Positions 1-12,389 of a stretch of 64,000 bases of DNA are shown piece by piece; position 1 is the first letter of the stretch; each line of letters opens with the position of its first letter. Source of the stretch: Acestrorhynchus altus (lineage: Eukaryota; Chordata; Actinopteri; Characiformes; Acestrorhynchidae); the NCBI GenBank assembly GCA_034509495.1, contig CM067508.1, forward strand, positions 24,463,240 to 24,527,239. The letters are read 5' to 3'. Under the pieces are notes generated by a model. The model searched no databases and was not told where the DNA came from. It was given only the letters and a program-made list of their open reading frames with translations. Made by a program: the position numbers and the translations under genes.

Positions 1-722
1 GTGTGCCCCAATATGTTGGAAATTGAGTTCTGCTGAATCTGTAAATGCCTCAACTGATGATGAAATAGTACTGATTTCACCCTCTATTATAAAACTCTTG
101 TGGGTATACACATAAGGTTTGCAGTTATTTACCATTTTGATAAACTAAATACCCTTGATTGTTGTGGTGTTGTTGTTTCTTCTGTTAAATGAGCAAGTCA
201 CATTACTATATTTAGCATAATTAGTATAATTTATCACTTAACTGACATGTGCTTCTTTAGTTTATGACAGGAAATGCTAGGCTAATTAATATTGTTACAA
301 TGTGCTGTCTGTAAATGCATAACAAATGTAATTTAGTTTTAAAAAATCAGTGTAAACAAGTTAAAAAACAGTATTATAGTAAAATGGCATGCTAATGCTT
401 TATTTAAACAGTGACAATAATAATTGGAACTGCATCATCTGCATCACGTTTGTTTTCAGGGCAAGTGATAAATTATGACAAAACACTTAAAATAGTTGTT
501 TAAAAGTACTCAGCACATACTATACGGTGCCATGTAGGATGTTCTTATTCGTTGTTATGGAACTACAAACTAAATGTATAGCTAAACCCTATTTTGTGAT
601 ACAAGTAATGCATGTCAAACTGAAAAGCTGTACAAATTAATATAGGACAGGAAATGCACTATGCATTTACAGCTGTCCCTAAAAGTGGTTAATGATTACT
701 GTTTTCCATCATGTCTTATCAG
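1..722 (+). other. gan: gan intron (partial), no exon seen
   Basis: AT-rich sequence ending in a splice acceptor at 721-722. I find no open frame with Kelch similarity here, so this is the 3' part of the intron before the first visible gan exon. Confidence 0.6.
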
Positions 723-3700
723 ATGGGTGCCTATTTGCGGTTGGAGGAACGGATGAAAACAAGGTTGTCTTGGTTAGTGGAGAAAAATATGACCCAGAGA
801 ACAACACCTGGACCCCGATCCCACCAATGAAACAGGTATCGCTATTCCATCTCAAACACAGATAATAAAATAACTTTCATGGAATAAATGTCAGGAAATA
901 CACAAGAATTGAATATTCAGTCTGTCTTTTCCTGTTCATGAGATAATATTTCCATGATCCCCACTAGGGGTGACTAGACTAGAACAGTGAAACAGCATAC
1001 CACTTCAGCCTCAGATGTTTTGTTGAACATAGAATTATCCAACAACTGCAGGCTTTTTTATGTAGAATTATGTGAACTGTAATGCAAACAACACACAATT
1101 CTACTTTCTGCAAATTGTGTTTTGACTGTTGGCCAATGTTGTGTGTGCTGTTATGCAATTCTCACAACCTAACACCAGGAGTCAGTGTTTTACCATTATG
1201 TTCTACTTGCACGGTTAGGCAAGACGCCACTTTGGTATTGCAGAGCTGGATGGGATGATCTATGTGCTGGGTGGAGAGAATGAAGACACTGAAATTCTCC
1301 TTACCATGGAAGTGTTTGACCCCCACTTTAATACCTGGACCACCCAGACTAGTATGAGTACATTCCGAAAGGTGAGCCTCAGCCACAGAATTTTTTATGA
1401 ATATCAACTGGACACACAGGTACACTCTGACAATCTATGTACTTATTATAATGTACAACTTTCTGATCCTTAGTTTAGTTGCTGCGCTACCATGAAGAAG
1501 AAACTCTTTGTGATGGGAGGAGGATCTTATGGGAAGATTTATGACTCAGTGGAATGCTATGACCCCAAAACTCAGCAGTGGACCACATTGTGCCCTCTAA
1601 AGGAGAGGAGGTATAAGCACACTCAGTGAAGGTCACAGAATATGTTGAAATGGAAGAAAAATATAAAAAATGCTTTACCCAGTGTGGAAAATATGATAAT
1701 CTGCAGTATGACTGACCAGCATATTGTTTATTTTAAAATGTGTCAAAGAAGGTATTTAATGTTTGAGAAGTTTGAATCCTGGTTCTGTTTGTTTTGTTCT
1801 ACACTCTGAAAATCAAGGTGCTATAAAGGGATCTTTTGATCAGTGCCATAGAAGAACATTTTTCTTCTGTAAAGAACCATGGAAGCAAATGTGTGGGTAG
1901 AACTGTTTAAAGAAACGTTGCATGTCCCTGCAAAAATGGTTCTTCAGTGGAATCCCATCAAAACAAAACCTCATAATTGTTATGTTGTAATATGTTTGAC
2001 ATATCACTTACACCTAATATTAAGCACTACGTAATCTCCATACTGTCCTAGTATTTGTAGACACCCCTTTTAATAAATACATTTGGTTACTTTAAATTAC
2101 ACACATTGCTGACACAGATGTGCAAGTGCCCCAGATTAACCTACTGGTACACAGTACCTAATGCTAAGCTGTGTAGCAGTGGAACTGTTCAAGTAGATGG
2201 CTTTCCTGGACAGTAGAGACACATATTCCAACAAAAACACACCAAACCCCTTTTTAAGCTGTTTGGTTCACTTCTGGTTGTTCTTGTCAGGTTTGGTGCT
2301 GTGGCGTGTGGAGTGGGTCAGGAGCTCTACGTGTTCGGAGGCGTGAGGAGTAGAGATGCTGATAACCCAGAGTCCAGTCAAATGACCATCTGCAAGTCTG
2401 AGTTCTTTCATGACGAGTTGAAAAGGTAGGATTTGTTTTGCTGCGTGTTTTTCTGTTTATTTGTGTAGTCTTTATTATAATCTATATACAGTGCATCTGG
2501 GAAGTATTCACAGCACTTTACTTTTTGCACATTTTATGTTGCAGCTTATTTCAAAATGGATACAATTCTTTTTTTTCTTTTTTTTTTTTTTCCTCAAGAT
2601 TCTACACACAATATTCCATAGTGACAATGAGAATGTGTTTTTGAAATCTTCAAATTTATCAAAAAATCTGTACATCGCTGCAGTCATCTTTCCTTTGACA
2701 CTGATTAGTATCTTGGTTCCTGCTGCAGAAAAATATCCCCAGAGCATGATGCTGCCACCACCATGCTTTACTGTAGGTATAGTATTGGCTAGGTGATAAG
2801 CAGTGACTGAATTCCTTGAGACATTATGTTTGGCATTCAGTCAAAAAAATTCAGTCTTTTTATTTCTCATGGAAATAAGTCCTGAGTCCTTTAGGTGCCT
2901 TTTAGCAAACTCCCGATGGGCTGTCATGTGCCTTTTACTGAGGAGAGGGTTCCATCTGGCCGCGCTACCATTCATGCTGTATGTAAGGTGGAGTGCTGCA
3001 GAAATGGTTGTCGTTCTGGAAGGTTCTCTTCTCTCCACAGAGCAACGTTGGAGCTGTGATAAAGTGACCATTGGGTTCTTGGTCACCTCCCTCATGCCAT
3101 GACCATTCAGTTTAGCTGGGTGGCCAGCTCTATGAGCAGTTCTAGTGGTTCCAAACTTCTTCCATTTATGGATGATGGAGGCCACTGTGCTCATTGGGAA
3201 CTTCAATGCAGCAGAAATGTTTCTGCATCCTTCCCCAGACTGTGTCTCAACACAATTCTGTCTTGGAGGTCTACAGAAAATTCCTTCATGGCTTGGTTTG
3301 TGCTCTGACATGTCTACTATGGGACCTTTTATGTAAATAGATGTGTGCCTTTCCAATCAACTGATGTTATCACAGGTGTTCTCCAGTCAAGCTGTAGAAA
3401 AATCTGAAGGATGATCAGTGGAAACAAGATGCACCTGTGAATATTTGCGTGTTATATTTTTGGGGATTTATTTTTAGTAAAACTTTGGGGTACTGTGTGT
3501 AGAATCTTGAGGGGAAAAGGTGAATTTAATCCATTTTAGAATGAGGCTAAAACATAAAATGTGCAAAAAGTGAAGTGCTGAGAATACTTTCCGGATACAC
3601 TGTAAATATTGAAATTAGTTGGTTACAGTTGCTTTGAAAGTGTAGATACACATGTCCATATATGTCTAGATGTGCAAATGCACACTCAGCTTGTCTTCTC

Positions 3701-4057
3701 TCTGTAGAGAACTACTGTCAATTTAATAAGATTCTGGAGCAGATAAACCTATTGGCAACATACCTAATGCTAGGTGGGCTAGAGGGGTAAAGGCCCCCCA
3801 GCATTTAGCTGTGGAGCTACAATACTTTTGGGATGAGTTGGAGATGGGTTAGTGATCATCCTGACCTCAATACCACTACTTTTGTGTGTTTATTCCAAAC
3901 TCTTACTCCAGATGGGTGCTCCTGGATGATCAGAACCTGTGCATACACACCACATCCTCCTTTGTTTATGGCGCTGTTCCTATTGGTGCCAGTATATACG
4001 TAGTGGGAGAGCTGGACACGGGTAAGCATAGAACATGCAGTTTTATCTCTTTCTCTT

Positions 4058-4103
<46 letters not shown>

Positions 4104-5178
4104 TCTCTTGCTCAATCTATTCCTTCAGCAAACTGACTGATCAGCAGGTCTTTTTATCAGAAATTGCACTGCTTTTACTCCCAGATGAGTGAGTTACTCA
4201 GTGTTTGTATGATAATAAGATTGTATGAATAATGTTTAAATAATCAGCTGAGTTTGGACATTTGCCAGACTTTCCAGAACGCATTGGTTGCTCCTGTGAG
4301 GATCTAGTGTACAGTTTTATAATTATTTAAAGTTCTAAATATCATCTTAACTATTAATGTTCCAACCAGAGCTTCTACTGAATGTGGTGCTGCCTAGTGT
4401 GAGCTATGCTAAATTCTGAAATAAGGAAATAGACTAGATAACTAATCCAAAATAATATTTTAAGACATTTCACAGCAGAGATGAATCTCTTGATAAACCC
4501 AAGGCTAGCCTGCTGGTCCACTCTGTGTGAGAAGAAGTTCAGCCTGCTTAGAAATGCTGATAATCTGGTTTAGTTTAAAGTACAACCTGATATCTGCTCT
4601 ATCCTTCATTTCATCAACACGCTCCTACATAAACAGCTACACATAAATGCCATGTTGACTCCAAATCTCTGTACAAAAATGACCCAAAGAACCAATTAAA
4701 ATGTTACTATCTATTGTATTCTTTGTAAACATACTCTCTTACAAATAAAGGTGCTAACTATGGGAGAGTATTTGGACATTCCTTTAGCTGCTGCTATTAA
4801 TATTTAATGGTCTGCATGTGAAAATATTGCAAAATGTATTATGAAAATGTATTTAAATATAATATAATATTTTTGCCTTTATTTTTTAGTGTACACAACA
4901 TAGGTGATGCATAATAGCTCTCCTAGACTGTTGTACTCAGGAATGGTAACGTTGTTATTTTCTTTTATCGTTTTCTCTCTTACACTTTGTGTGCAGGCAC
5001 TAGTTATGACTATGTTCGTGAGTTTCGCCGTAGCACAGGCACTTGGCACCCCACAAGACCTCTCCTGCCCTCGGACCTGTGTAAGACTGGCTGTGCTGCC
5101 CTGCGTATTGCCAACTGTAAGCTGTTCCGGTTGCAGCTCAAGCAGGGCCTGTTCAGGATCCGAGTGCCATCAATTTAA
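723..5178 (+). CDS. gan: gigaxonin, C-terminal Kelch exons (5' partial)
   Basis: Gigaxonin is a BTB-BACK-Kelch substrate adaptor of cullin-3 E3 ubiquitin ligases. It controls turnover of intermediate filaments and acts in the cytoplasm. Six coding exons join in frame with GT-AG borders: 723-835, 1219-1371, 1474-1610, 2291-2425, 3912-4021 and 4997-5178, ending in TAA. Together they encode about 276 residues, against roughly 600 for the human protein, so the BTB and BACK domains lie before the window. Kelch signatures are visible in several exons: LFAVGGTDE, MIYVLGGE, LFVMGGGSYG, LYVFGGVRSR and IYVVGELDTG, with aromatic W residues in the usual places (NTWTP, NTWTT, QQWTT). The tail YDYVREFRRSTGTWH to GLFRIRVPSI is the conserved gigaxonin C-terminus. 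The frame is intact. The intron after 2425 carries a Tc1-type transposon, and a CT repeat lies 29 bases after the donor at 4022. The gene is followed head-to-tail by cmip, as in human. Recognition is from memory of the human protein. Confidence 0.95.
2050..2225 (+). repeat. Interspersed repeat family A, copy 1
   Basis: This shares blocks (ACACCCCTTTTAATAAATAC; GCTGACACAGATGTGCAA; TACCTAATGCTAAGCTGTG) with 3655-3880 and 10885-11180. It is a degraded non-coding dispersed repeat of a type common in fish. No ends can be defined. Confidence 0.6.
2489..3602 (-). mobile_element. Tc1/mariner element, internally deleted, with intact TIRs
   Basis: The terminal inverted repeats match over about 50 bases. 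The left end starts CAGTGCATCTGGGAAGTATT, and the right end reads as its reverse complement, ending at 3602. TA dinucleotides flank both ends (2487-2488 and 3603-3604), as expected for Tc1 target duplication. A minus-strand frame at 2841-3356 encodes the N-terminal helix-turn-helix part of a Tc1 transposase (STVASIIHKWKKFGT; AKLNGHGMREVTKNP). A separate piece near 2700-2780 encodes a fragment of the VKHGGGSIMLWG type. The part with the first catalytic Asp and the C-terminal third are missing, so the copy cannot make an active enzyme. It lies in a gan intron. Confidence 0.85.
3655..3880 (+). repeat. Interspersed repeat family A, copy 2
   Basis: Diagnostic blocks are ATGTGCAAATGCACA, GGCAACATACCTAATGC, TAAAGGCCCCCCAGCATT and TTGGGATGAGTTGGAGATG, shared with 10885-11180. 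It lies immediately upstream of the gan exon at 3912. No coding potential. Confidence 0.6.
4051..4103 (+). repeat. (CT)n microsatellite
   Basis: A nearly pure CT run begins 29 bases after a gan 5' splice site. In the transcript it forms a long pyrimidine tract. Confidence 0.9.
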
Positions 5179-6454
5179 ACCACGTGCACATCCATATTCC
5201 AGGCATCTTCTCTCTGCTTCTTGTTTGGAGTAGCATGTGGGGCTTGGGAATCACTGCAGCTACAGCCAAAGTTGGAGATTAGGCAAGGAGAATACGGGAG
5301 TGGGATATGGGGATATGGGGATATTTGGGCCTCTTTGTTTACTTTGTTTTAATGCCTTTTTGAGGGAACATACATAGAACACCTCCTTAAGTAGACCACC
5401 ACCTTCTCCGGATCTTTGTTAAACTTTAAGGGATTTGACTATAATTGTTTTGATAAGGTACAAATCAAGCTGCTTTTTAGTGTTAATACTGTAATTTTAG
5501 TTGAGAATTAGGTGTCGCTTGGTGCTGCTGATTTTAATATCCAACATTTAATGCTTGTGTGATAAATTGTCATGGCTTGACAAGATTGACAATATTTTTC
5601 TTTATATAAATGGAGTTATGCAATAGTTTGTTTTTAAGTTGCTGGAGTTTAGAAGAAAGACCATGCTACTCCTCCCTCCTTGCAAATGCTTGGCTTTTCT
5701 TCTATTCCCCATGATTCCTACAAACCCTCGACAAGGGAGGGTTTGATTTTCTGGTGAACTGCAGAAGCTGCCCAGAACTCTAGCCTGAGTTCTTTCTGGA
5801 TTTTACAGTCAGAGTAGATTTACTTGTTCAAGGCTTGTTCTGGACTTGTCTTAATGTTAAGTATCCTATTGAGGGTAAAGAAGTTTTCAAAAGTTTTTTT
5901 TCTTGAGAAGAATATGAATGTTATGAATGCCTATGGAGTGAGATATATATGTGTGTGTGGCTCAACATTTTGGCTACCCATTTCAAGCTTTTGCATCAAT
6001 GGTGGTACAATATACCTCACATGGAGTTCATTCCATGTCATAATATTAATGCATTAAACTGGGCCTGAGGGTAATTTTAAGAGCATGTTTTGTATTTATA
6101 GTTACTAGAGTGATTTCTTCATCTACATGGATTTTAGTTCTTCTCCAGGATTTATTACACTAAGATGTACACTATTTGGTACACATTTAAGTCACTCTAT
6201 GTATCTTATGGTTGACCCTTGAACTGGCTTTCCACTCAATACAGACGGTTTTGGCATCTGGTGACCCCATTTGTTCTGTGCGCATCCCAGCTGCTGCTGT
6301 CCATTCTAGTTGTAGGCCCACACATTACAAATTCACATCTGCAGAAATACACCCACTGATGCAATCACACAAAAAGCTTCAATTTTCAAATTTCAAATCA
6401 CAATGTTGCTGTTTTTCATTGTTTTATACCATTTGAATCAGGCTCAAATTTCTT

Positions 6455-6605
6455 GAGGAACGGACCAATAGAAATGTTTAAATAAAAAAAAAAAGTCTTG
6501 GAATATAATCTTTATTCATGGACTTTCATAGAAAGTTAAGAAGGTTTTTTTTGTTCTCCTGTAAAATCAACATTTTGAAGATTCAATGTTTTTGTATGAC
6601 AGTAT
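6455..6605 (+). repeat. Dispersed repeat family B, copy 1
   Basis: Contains the family blocks ACCAATAGAAATG, CATGGACTTTCATAGAAAG, CTCCTGTAAAATCAACATTTT and TTTTTGTATGACAG. Related copies lie near 16660, 18825 (split), 38825, 52540 and 53165, all on the + strand. Non-coding. Confidence 0.7.
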
Positions 6606-7054
6606 ACTAGTATATAATGCACAGAGCCCAACCCAATCAGATGCACACCACTCCTACTACCAGTGATTTTACCGAGCATTAAACCTCTGCCTTGTAATCT
6701 CAGTCTTCTTCATTGCACTATAACAATCTTTGGAGCACACTGCTGTAAAGTGATTATTATAATTATGGTGTTCAGTTTATATATCCGGCTGCAGATGTAC
6801 TGATGCATTCTAGGCCTTGTGATGCATGGACTTGTAGGCTTATTGAAGTCTGTTGAAGCTGCATAACATTCCCTCTGAATATCCGAACATATTATCCACG
6901 TAAGAATAACATCAGCTTAACTGTGATTGTGTTCATATTTGATTTGATTGTTCGTTTACTCAGGTATGTGCATGATATGCACCTTTTGATTTACCAACAG
7001 TGTGGCCTCAATTGTGTAGAAGTCCACTCAAATTACACTCCTCCGTTTTATGGA

Positions 7055-7056
<2 letters not shown>

Positions 7057-7118
<62 letters not shown>

Positions 7119-7119
7119 T
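7057..7119 (+). repeat. (ATT)n microsatellite
   Basis: About twenty uninterrupted ATT/TTA units. Confidence 0.95.
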
Positions 7120-7479
7120 TTCATAATATTTTTCTGCCTATAATGGCCCTGGATTTATATTTGATTCATCTGTTAGTCACATTATCATCTTGGTAATTGA
7201 TATGAAATGAAACCAGTGGCTTACAGTTTTCTTCCTTTGTAAGAGATGCTGCCGTTATCTATCTGATGATAAAGTATATGACGTATTTGGCCTTTGTATT
7301 ATTTATGTGCTGTCGTTCTTTACTGTGACAGATTAGTGACCATGTTCAGGACTGTCGGCGTTAATGCAAAGCACAAAACAAAACAAAAAAAAATTCCATA
7401 AAGTTTTTTATTTCGTTTTGTATTTAAAATAGCATGTGTGTGGAAGACACTTAGATAAGATTGTTCTTTGATGTATGTC

Positions 7480-8095
7480 ATAGGAGAACCACTTTTGGTT
7501 CACTAAAGAACCATGCCTTGTGAGTCTTTGAACTGTACTCTTAAAAAAGATGTGCTTCAAATGGTTCTTTGAGTAGAGTCATAGAAAAATATTTGAGTGT
7601 GAAGAAAATAAATGGATTAAGAATAAAATGAAGGGTTTTTTTTAGACCTTTGGGAAGTTTTTCTATTATAGTGGTACATGGTTCTTTATGGAACCCAAAA
7701 TGGTTCTTATATGGCATCTCTCAACTCCTTGAATGATAATCCTAGTTTTTTTAAAAATAAAGTTTCCTTGAGGGGTGCCCTAAAATATCCACTTTTGGTT
7801 CAGTTCCTATATCACTGTGGCTCTTTTGAATTAAAATATGTTCAATTTAAAGGGAGTAATGTCTTTATTATTCCAATTAGGATAGAAATGGGAGGTGTCA
7901 CTTTTCCAAGGGGATGATTTTTCAAGGTGAGTGTTGAAGTGAAGAACCACTTTTCATTACATAAAAAGAAACGTTTAAAGAACCTTCATTGATTTGAAGG
8001 TTTTCACCAATTGTCACACTCATGGATCTATATGTAGTGGTTCTTCAATGGCATCGCTCAAAGAGCTATTTGAAGCACCTTTATTGTTGTGAACA
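7480..8095 (+). repeat. Interspersed repeat with GGTTCTTT / AAGAACC motifs
   Basis: Many short alternations of GGTTCTTT-type and AAGAACC-type motifs (for example TGGTTCTTTATGGAACC at about 7679, and TGGTTCTTCAATGGCATCGC at 8039) give an imperfect palindromic structure. Similar short stretches occur at 1810-1965 and 9730-9800. The pattern is that of a degraded fish repeat. The 79-residue frame inside has no recognisable product. Confidence 0.5.
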
Positions 8096-8760
8096 CACTG
8101 ACCTGTTTGTGCTCCAAAGGAGTGGGATCTTTTTTTAAAACTGGCTGACCAGTTTTGCTTTGTATCATACTGTCACTGTTATATCTGGATGCCTATTACT
8201 CTATGTAAAGTGGAAATAATCCAGCTCATTTTATGTAGGAGAGAAACACTGGAGTTGTTGTCTGCAGTGCACCTTTCTGATGACAGAGTTCACACCCAGC
8301 GCTTAAACATATAATATGCGTGTGCATGTGCAAACACCCGATAACTATCAACACACTCCACATTCCTTCATGTGCCATTGTTTACAGTACACTGTGGGCT
8401 ATAAAGCCAGAGATGTATTCTCACACACAACACCCAAACAAGCACCTTGAGAAAGATGAATTGCACAATTGAGAGTTTATGTTGATCTGATTATCTTGTG
8501 CATCCCAATCTTGGATGGAGGTGCTTGTATCCTAGCCAAAATACTATTACAATTATTACTATTTTAGTACTGTTACTACATTGTTACAAATGGTAATAGT
8601 AACTGTCTACTAATATAATTAAATGTGATGCATCAAGTGTTCACAAGCTCCTTTGTAAATGATGGATTCTAAAGGCTGTAAGGACTGTCACTTTGAATGT
8701 TTCACTTTTTATTTGTATCTAATCACTGAAACTAATAATAAAAAAGTGCAGAATTTAAAA

Positions 8761-11700
8761 GAATGGATGTATTGCTTATGTTGGATGTGGAATTGTTTGT
8801 TATGTGAGTAAAGATCATGAAAACAGAATTTCTTCTCCAACAATATGAGTATTGAGGGAACCCTGCCCATTTATTTGGAAAAATGGCACATTGGTTGGGA
8901 TTACCACAACAGGATTACTGAAGACAATCAGGGTGGAGGTAATTCATTTAAACTGAATTGCTCTAATGATGAGACTTGATTTAATGTGTGGTCTTGTGAC
9001 TTGGGACACTGATAAGTGGCTAAAAAAAACAATGGAGAGCTTGCCTCTCATGACCTGGTTTAGCAGCTTGGGAATTTGGTCCACTGTGGTCCAAAACAGC
9101 CCTGTGTTATATAGGGCAGACTAGACAAGTTTGTACTCAGACACAAAATATAAGAATTAAAAATATCAATAATAGTATGCACAGTCAAGGGGATTTGATT
9201 CTATTTCTAATAATATTTATACATTTTATTTATATAGCACTTTTCACAATTTTTATTGACAATGAGTGTAAATGTACAGTAAAAGAGGTGGGCAATGTGG
9301 CCAAAATATTACATCAAGTTACTTGAAGACATTCCCCCTACACATTCAGTGTTAAGAAAAAGTGTTTGCTCCCATCTGAATTCCTGCATTTATGATCATA
9401 TCAAACATTACATCTTAAACCAACACCTAATAATATATGAAAGAAACACTTAAAAAAGTGTCTAACCAGCTATTGTAAATATAAAACTATTAACTTCAAT
9501 TCATCCAAAACTCAGTAGCAACAAAAACTAGACAACGCACATCACTGCTTTACTGGTAGCTCTATATATTGACTTTTTCAAACCCTTCACTGTCTGACCC
9601 CTGATCTCCTGAAACTGGCTAACTGGTTACATGCAGGAAAAAATGTTTCTGGTGTAAACGTTAGGTAAGACTTTTCTCAATGACAATTTTAAGACAAACT
9701 ATAGATAGATATTGGTGAATGAGATCCATTGTATTTATGGAACCATATGTGGTTCATTCCTGGCAATGCTCAGACCCCATAGAAGCCCCTGAACCACCTA
9801 TATGACTATATAAGAGTGCAGGTCAGCTCATATACATAAGATGCCTGTTTCACTTTCAACATTATGTTACAACATGTGATTCAACTTGTGGCTTGTGACT
9901 TGGTTTGTGAAAAAGTAACCCAAATGCTTTCGGTGTAAAAAAAACAACACAGCAACTCACTGGTAAAGCTGAGTAATAAGAGTGGGTAGTATGGAAAAAA
10001 GGCAATGTGAGAAATGCACTCTTCCTTTTGAAATCTTTCTAATCTCAGTAGCAAAATCAAGAGAAGTGTTTGTTTCTCTGTATTTGAACCAAGACCTAAG
10101 ATTGGCCCCTAACACACCTTTCATGTCTCTTCACACCCATAACAAAAGACTTCCTGTGGTCTGCTTCCTGTGCCTCAATTGGTCACATGACTGAGAGTTA
10201 AGTCAGTATGGTTGGTATCATTTCATATCATCTGGGAAGCCTGATTCATTTCTTTGTCAGTTGCTGGTCAGGAGGTATGAAGGCCGCAGCGTACAGGATG
10301 CCGAGCAGTTGAAGTTGCTTTTCTTTCTCAGTCTAGGCTCTGTGGGACAGTGTAGCCTATCATCAGAGTATACCCAATGGGGATGTGAAGGCTCTGTCTC
10401 AGCAACCACACACAGAAAAGGCTGTAAACAAAACCAGAGTGGGACAATACATTCAGCGCTCATGATCTTTCTCTTGGGTACTAATCAAGCTAGTGTCTTC
10501 GCTTGGTGTAATGACGTCTTTGCCTGTGATCAGTTTCAATATAGTATAGGTACAGTAACAATATACCTTACTGTAATGTTCAGTGTTTACCCTGCATAAA
10601 ATGTCACCTACACCTATCATGGACATTAATTTCACAGCAATATTGAGCTTTTAGTGATTTCATTGAGCTGTCCTTTACCTGGGACAGAATTCATCTTTTA
10701 ATTTTATTGGGTCAAAGATATACATACCAAATATTTGGTTAAATGTCCCTTAGCAAATTGTACCTTTATGCCTTTGGTAACCTTCAACAAGCTTCTGGTC
10801 GAATTCTGATTGAATATTTGACCACACATCTCGTCACAATTGGTAGAATTCAATTATATTGGAATCCTGTCACACCCCACATGTCTAGATGTTTGTGGAC
10901 ACCCCTTCTAGTGAATGCATTCAGCTACTTTAAATTGTACCCACTGCTAACACAGATGTGCAAAAGCAACATTAAAATATTGGCACCATATCTAATGCCA
11001 GGGGTATAAAGCCCCCCAGAGCCTTGAACTGTGGAGTAATGGAGCTGTGTTCTCTCTGGAATGATGGTGCTCCACTTTTGGAATGAGTTGTGAGTTGGGG
11101 ATCAACCAACATCCTGACCTCACTAACACTGGTTGACTGTTCCTTGGCAGTTCTTGGGTTGTTCCTGACCATCCAAACCAATGTCCTCTCAGCTGGAGAT
11201 GATGATTTCTAAAATATCTTCCAAAAAAGTGACTACACCTCCAAATAATTTATACTCACATGCAACTTCTTGAATTGATGATGTTGGGATTTGGCACATA
11301 AGACACATTCCTAAATTAAAGTAAATCTACGATCATCCTTCTCTGCACTGCACTCCTTGTACTTTCCCACTGTTCTGTATGTCAATGAAATGAATGCTGT
11401 CCCAAAAAACAAAGTGGGCACAGAGAAGCTACTAGCTGTAGTCATTCAGTGATTACTTACAGGAAGTTAAAAGGCCTTACTGAATTCATCATATTCATAT
11501 ATAGAGTGGGTGTATGTATCATTGTGACACAGTGTTGATTTCAGGAAACACCAAAGAAAAATTAAAACTTGTTTTTCTCTTTTAAAGATGTATGCTGTTA
11601 CTCGTCCCAGATACACATATATACATATGATATAATAAATAATCATTTTACACTACATACACTATATCATTTTACACAACCAAAACTTGAAATGTGTGGC

Positions 11701-12389
11701 AACTTTTGGAATTTCGACCAGCTCGATTTCTTTTCATACTGCCTATCCATCCCTGACTGTCCTGACTCAGACAGAAGACAATCACGACGTCAAGGGATGA
11801 AAAAAAGTGCTGCCACATTCTTGGGGAGTGTCAGTAACTACGTTGTTTGTAGCGTGGGATGGCTCTCTCTGGCTTCCTGAGAAATCCTGTAGTTTTTGGG
11901 AGGTGAAAGAGTGTGGAAATTGACAGTCACTATGTTGTCATTCAGCTGACCAAGCAGTATTTCACTTTTTATATGAGAGAGATGAGGTTACTAAGAGAGG
12001 TGAGGTTTAGGTGAAAAGACATACTGTGAATTGTAGGCCCAGATACCCTTATAAAGTAGTGACATAAAGAGGTGTCCTTTAATTTAGGGTAGGAGGTGTG
12101 TGCCAGCTCTTTGGGCTATAAGCAAGCAGAATGGAGAGTAACCAAGCTAGGGAAGACCTGTAAGCAGACAAAGGGAAACCTGTATAGCTTAAAGTGTGGG
12201 GGAAATGGTGAAGACCCCAACTCTGCCCCCTATTCCACTTATTTACATCAATAGCACAACAGGAAAGGGGGGACCGGTGTACTAAACAAGCAAGCGCCCT
12301 CTTTCTCCATTTTGTGCTGAAAGGAGCCAAGCTCGGCTTTCTCTCCCTATCAGACAGTCGCTGTAGACAAGAAAGACACACAGCGCATC
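8761..12389. other. Intergenic stretch between gan and cmip
   Basis: AT-rich single-copy sequence with one clear repeat (10885-11180). The open frames are short and unlike known proteins. No tRNA or other RNA gene was recognised. GC content rises after about 12200 as the cmip promoter begins. Confidence 0.5.
10885..11180 (+). repeat. Interspersed repeat family A, copy 3
   Basis: The longest family member in the window. It contains TGTTTGTGGACACCCCTTCT, GCTAACACAGATGTGCAA, GGTATAAAGCCCCCCAGAGC and GGAATGATGGTGCTCCACTT. Non-coding. Confidence 0.65.

Larger units (their letters stand above)
5179..8760 (+). other. gan: gan 3' UTR (extent uncertain)
   Basis: No coding frame of note follows the gan stop codon. 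Candidate polyadenylation signals are ATTAAA at 6053 and AATAAA at 8737. The latter is followed by a G/T-rich stretch at about 8775-8810, which looks like a reasonable downstream element. The AATAAA at 6481 lies inside a dispersed repeat. I cannot choose between these without transcript data, so the right boundary is a guess. Confidence 0.35.

Noticed and set aside
8395..8440. A TATA-like GGGCTATAAAGCCAGAG as a possible promoter
   Set aside because: No gene, CpG island or conserved exon follows on either strand, and such motifs are frequent by chance in this AT-rich stretch.
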